Shown one piece after another: positions 62,294 to 64,000 of a stretch of 64,000 bases of DNA. The stretch is taken from the NCBI RefSeq assembly GCF_030450125.1, contig NZ_CP123923.1, positions 2,480,001 to 2,544,000 on the forward strand, written 5' to 3'. The DNA is from Streptomyces sp. WP-1. Lineage in GTDB: Bacteria; Actinomycetota; Actinomycetes; Streptomycetales; Streptomycetaceae. The notes below the pieces were generated by a model. The model was not told the origin of the DNA and did no database searches. It saw only the letters and a program-made list of their open reading frames with translations. The position numbers and the translations under genes were made by a program. Each line of letters opens with the position of its first letter. Position 1 is the first letter of the stretch.

Positions 62294-62336
62294 CCCTCGC
62301 CCCCGGGCCGGGCAGTGGCCGGTCCGGGGGCGAGGG
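62294..62336. terminator. bidirectional hairpin between tetR gene and glcP
   Basis: A perfect 13-bp stem (62294-62306 with 62324-62336) and a partly paired loop lie between two convergent genes. Confidence 0.75.
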
Positions 62337-62410
62337 GAGGAACGAGGAGAGGGGCAGCGGGGTCTGAAGGCCCTTCTCCCCGGGTTCGGGGGTGCCTCGG
62401 GGTGCGAGGC

Positions 62411-63829
62411 TCAGCCCATCTCCTCCAGGGACTTGCCCTTCGTCTCCTTGACGAACTTCAGGACGAAGGGGATGGAGAGGGCGGCGAACACCGTGTAGAT
62501 GACGTACGTGCCGGAGAGGTTCCAGTCGGCCAGCGACGGGAAGCTCGCGGTGATCGCCCAGTTGGCGATCCACTGCGCGGCGGCGGCCACGCCCAGGGCG
62601 GCGGCGCGGAGCCGGTTCGGGAACATCTCGCCGAGCATGACCCAGACGACCACACCCCAGGACAGGGCGAAGAAGAGGACGAAGATGTGCGCGGCGATCA
62701 GGGCGACCCAGCCCTGGGTGGCGGGCAGCTTGCCGTCGACCAGGTGGTACGAGAACGCCCACGCCTCCAGCGCCAGGCCGACGACCATGCCGACGGAGCC
62801 GATGAGCGCGAGCGGCTTGCGGCCGATCCGGTCCACGAAGATCATCGCGATCACGGTGCCGACGATGTTGATGATGGACGTGGTGAAGGAGTAGAAGAAC
62901 GAGTCCGTCGGGTCGACACCGACCGACTGCCACAGCGTCGAGGAGTAGTAGAACGCGACGTTGATGCCGACGAACTGCTGGAAGACCGACAGGCCGATGC
63001 CCACCCAGACGATCGGCTTGAAGAAGAAGCCGCCGCCCAGCAGGTCCTTGAAGGTGGAGCGGTGCTCGCTCTTCATCGCGTGCTCGATGTCGGCGACGCG
63101 CTTGTCCAGGTCGGTGCCCGTGCCCTCGACCTCGGCCAGGATCTCCTTGGCGCGCTCACGCTTGCCGACGGAGAGCAGGAAGCGCGGGGACTCGGGGATG
63201 GCGAAGGACAGCAGGCCGTACAGGGCGGCCGGGACCACCATGACGCCCAGCATGACCTGCCAGGCCTCCAGGCCCATGAGGTGGCCGCGCTGGTTGCCGC
63301 CGGCGGCGTTCAGCAGGCCCCAGTTGACCAGCTGGGAGATGGCGATGCCGACGACGATCGCGGCCTGCTGGAAGGAGCCGAGCCGGCCGCGGTAGGCGGG
63401 CGGGGCGACCTCGGCGATGTAGGCGGGGCCGATCACGGAGGCCATGCCGATGGCGAAGCCGCCGACGATGCGCCAGAGGGCGAGGTCCCACAGCGCGAAG
63501 GGCAGCGCGGAGCCGACGGCGCTGATCGTGAACAGCGTGGCCGCGATCTGCATGCAGCGGATACGGCCGATCCGGTCGGCTATCCGGCCCGCGGTGGCGG
63601 CGCCGATGGCACAGCCGATCAGGGCGATGGCGATGACCTGCGCGAGGGCGGCGGAGCCGATGTCGTAACGGTCGCGAATGGCCTCGACGGCACCGTTGAT
63701 GACAGAACTGTCGTAGCCGAAGAGGAAGCCGCCCATGGCCGCTGCCGCGGCGATGAAGATGACATGCCCGAGATGTTCGGGATGAGCCGTCCCGGCTCCT
63801 GACTGAGGTGCCTGCGCTGTGCTGGTCAC
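62411..63829 (-). CDS. glcP: glucose permease GlcP (MFS sugar porter)
   Basis: A 472-residue twelve-segment sugar porter. GGFLFGYDSSVINGAVEAIR, the GRIADRIGRIRCM stretch, PESPRFLLSVGKR, the QQFVGINVAFYYSSTLWQSV motif and VDRIGRKPLALIGSVGMVVG are all sugar-porter signatures. The sequence closely matches my recollection of S. coelicolor GlcP, the main glucose importer needed for carbon catabolite control. GTG 63829 has GAGGAG six bases upstream. It is read from a region with two LacI-type palindromes. Confidence 0.92.
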   Translation of the reverse strand: MTSTAQAPQSGAGTAHPEHLGHVIFIAAAAAMGGFLFGYDSSVINGAVEAIRDRYDIGSAALAQVIAIALIGCAIGAATAGRIADRIGRIRCMQIAATLFTISAVGSALPFALWDLALWRIVGGFAIGMASVIGPAYIAEVAPPAYRGRLGSFQQAAIVVGIAISQLVNWGLLNAAGGNQRGHLMGLEAWQVMLGVMVVPAALYGLLSFAIPESPRFLLSVGKRERAKEILAEVEGTGTDLDKRVADIEHAMKSEHRSTFKDLLGGGFFFKPIVWVGIGLSVFQQFVGINVAFYYSSTLWQSVGVDPTDSFFYSFTTSIINIVGTVIAMIFVDRIGRKPLALIGSVGMVVGLALEAWAFSYHLVDGKLPATQGWVALIAAHIFVLFFALSWGVVVWVMLGEMFPNRLRAAALGVAAAAQWIANWAITASFPSLADWNLSGTYVIYTVFAALSIPFVLKFVKETKGKSLEEMG

Positions 63830-63848
63830 GTAAAACTCCTCGGGCCAC

Positions 63849-63860
63849 GGCAACGCTGCC
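63849..63860. promoter_or_regulatory. LacI-type palindrome near glcP start
   Basis: GGCAACGCTGCC, an imperfect palindrome of the GCAACGTTGC type, lies 20 bases upstream of the glcP GTG. Confidence 0.4.
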
Positions 63861-63929
63861 GGGGTGGGGTGAGCCCTTCCAGGTCTCCAGTGGCGCATAC
63901 GTTTGCGCTACTTACACCTGAAGGAAAAA

Positions 63930-63941
63930 AGCAACGTTGCA
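63930..63941. promoter_or_regulatory. LacI-type palindrome upstream of glcP
   Basis: AGCAACGTTGCA contains the perfect 10-bp palindrome GCAACGTTGC with the central CG typical of LacI/GalR-family operators. It lies about 100 bases upstream of the glcP start. Confidence 0.55.
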
Positions 63942-64000
63942 GAGACTATGCCTTCAACTTCCGAAGTCAATAGGGGGAAAGCTGTGAGTTAGGAGATACG

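Overview
The window is a chromosomal segment of a Streptomyces. It is very GC-rich, with nearly every wobble position G or C, many GTG starts and many 4-bp ATGA/GTGA gene overlaps. It carries Streptomyces-specific genes: whiG, nsdA, a four-gene signal-peptidase cluster and amtB-glnK-glnD. From memory, the gene order follows the conserved Streptomyces core around S. coelicolor SCO5578 to SCO5658. I could not verify that by a search. I saw no tRNA, rRNA, CRISPR array, insertion sequence or prophage.

Positions 1-4500 hold a stressosome-type module transcribed leftward (rsbR, rsbS, rsbT, a fused anti-sigma ATPase/SpoIIE phosphatase, then a sensor histidine kinase cut by the window edge) and a separate small anti-sigma-type ATPase. 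Positions 5100-10440 hold a likely operon: a NamZ-type exo-N-acetylmuramidase, a two-domain acetyltransferase, and a sugar ABC importer (lipoprotein plus two permeases) without its own ATPase. Next come a gene split by a one-base frameshift and a polyamine/GABA-type catabolic locus: binding lipoprotein and aldehyde dehydrogenase, divergent from an Lrp/AsnC regulator and a class III aminotransferase. A LolD/FtsX-type ABC pair, a LOG-family protein and a decayed mycothiol-dependent enzyme pseudogene follow. The thiamine importer thiB-thiP-thiQ is preceded by a clear TPP riboswitch.

Positions 24000-37900 are housekeeping and developmental: rlmN, cdsA, frr, pyrH, tsf and rpsB (one leftward block), an M23 peptidase, a TetR regulator, the sporulation sigma factor whiG, dprA, a ComM/YifB ATPase, a YraN protein and a DUF2469 protein. 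Positions 37900-44750 hold a Nudix hydrolase, the four type I signal peptidases (sipZ, Y, X, W) and rplS-trmD-rimM-KH-rpsP. Positions 45000-50700 hold a SprT-like zinc protein, a methyltransferase, a second-type FtsH and ffh.

The nitrogen operon amtB-glnK-glnD (53-55 kb) has a full GlnR box upstream of amtB. It is flanked by ffh on one side and by nsdA and ftsY on the other. The right end has an NCS1 permease, a VOC protein divergent from a TetR regulator with a clear palindromic operator between them, and a glucose permease (glcP) preceded by two LacI-type palindromes. Two genes look broken (near 10.65 kb and 19.3-20.0 kb). Several short exact tandem repeats lie in intergenic DNA at 18.0, 25.2, 33.7 and 44.0 kb.
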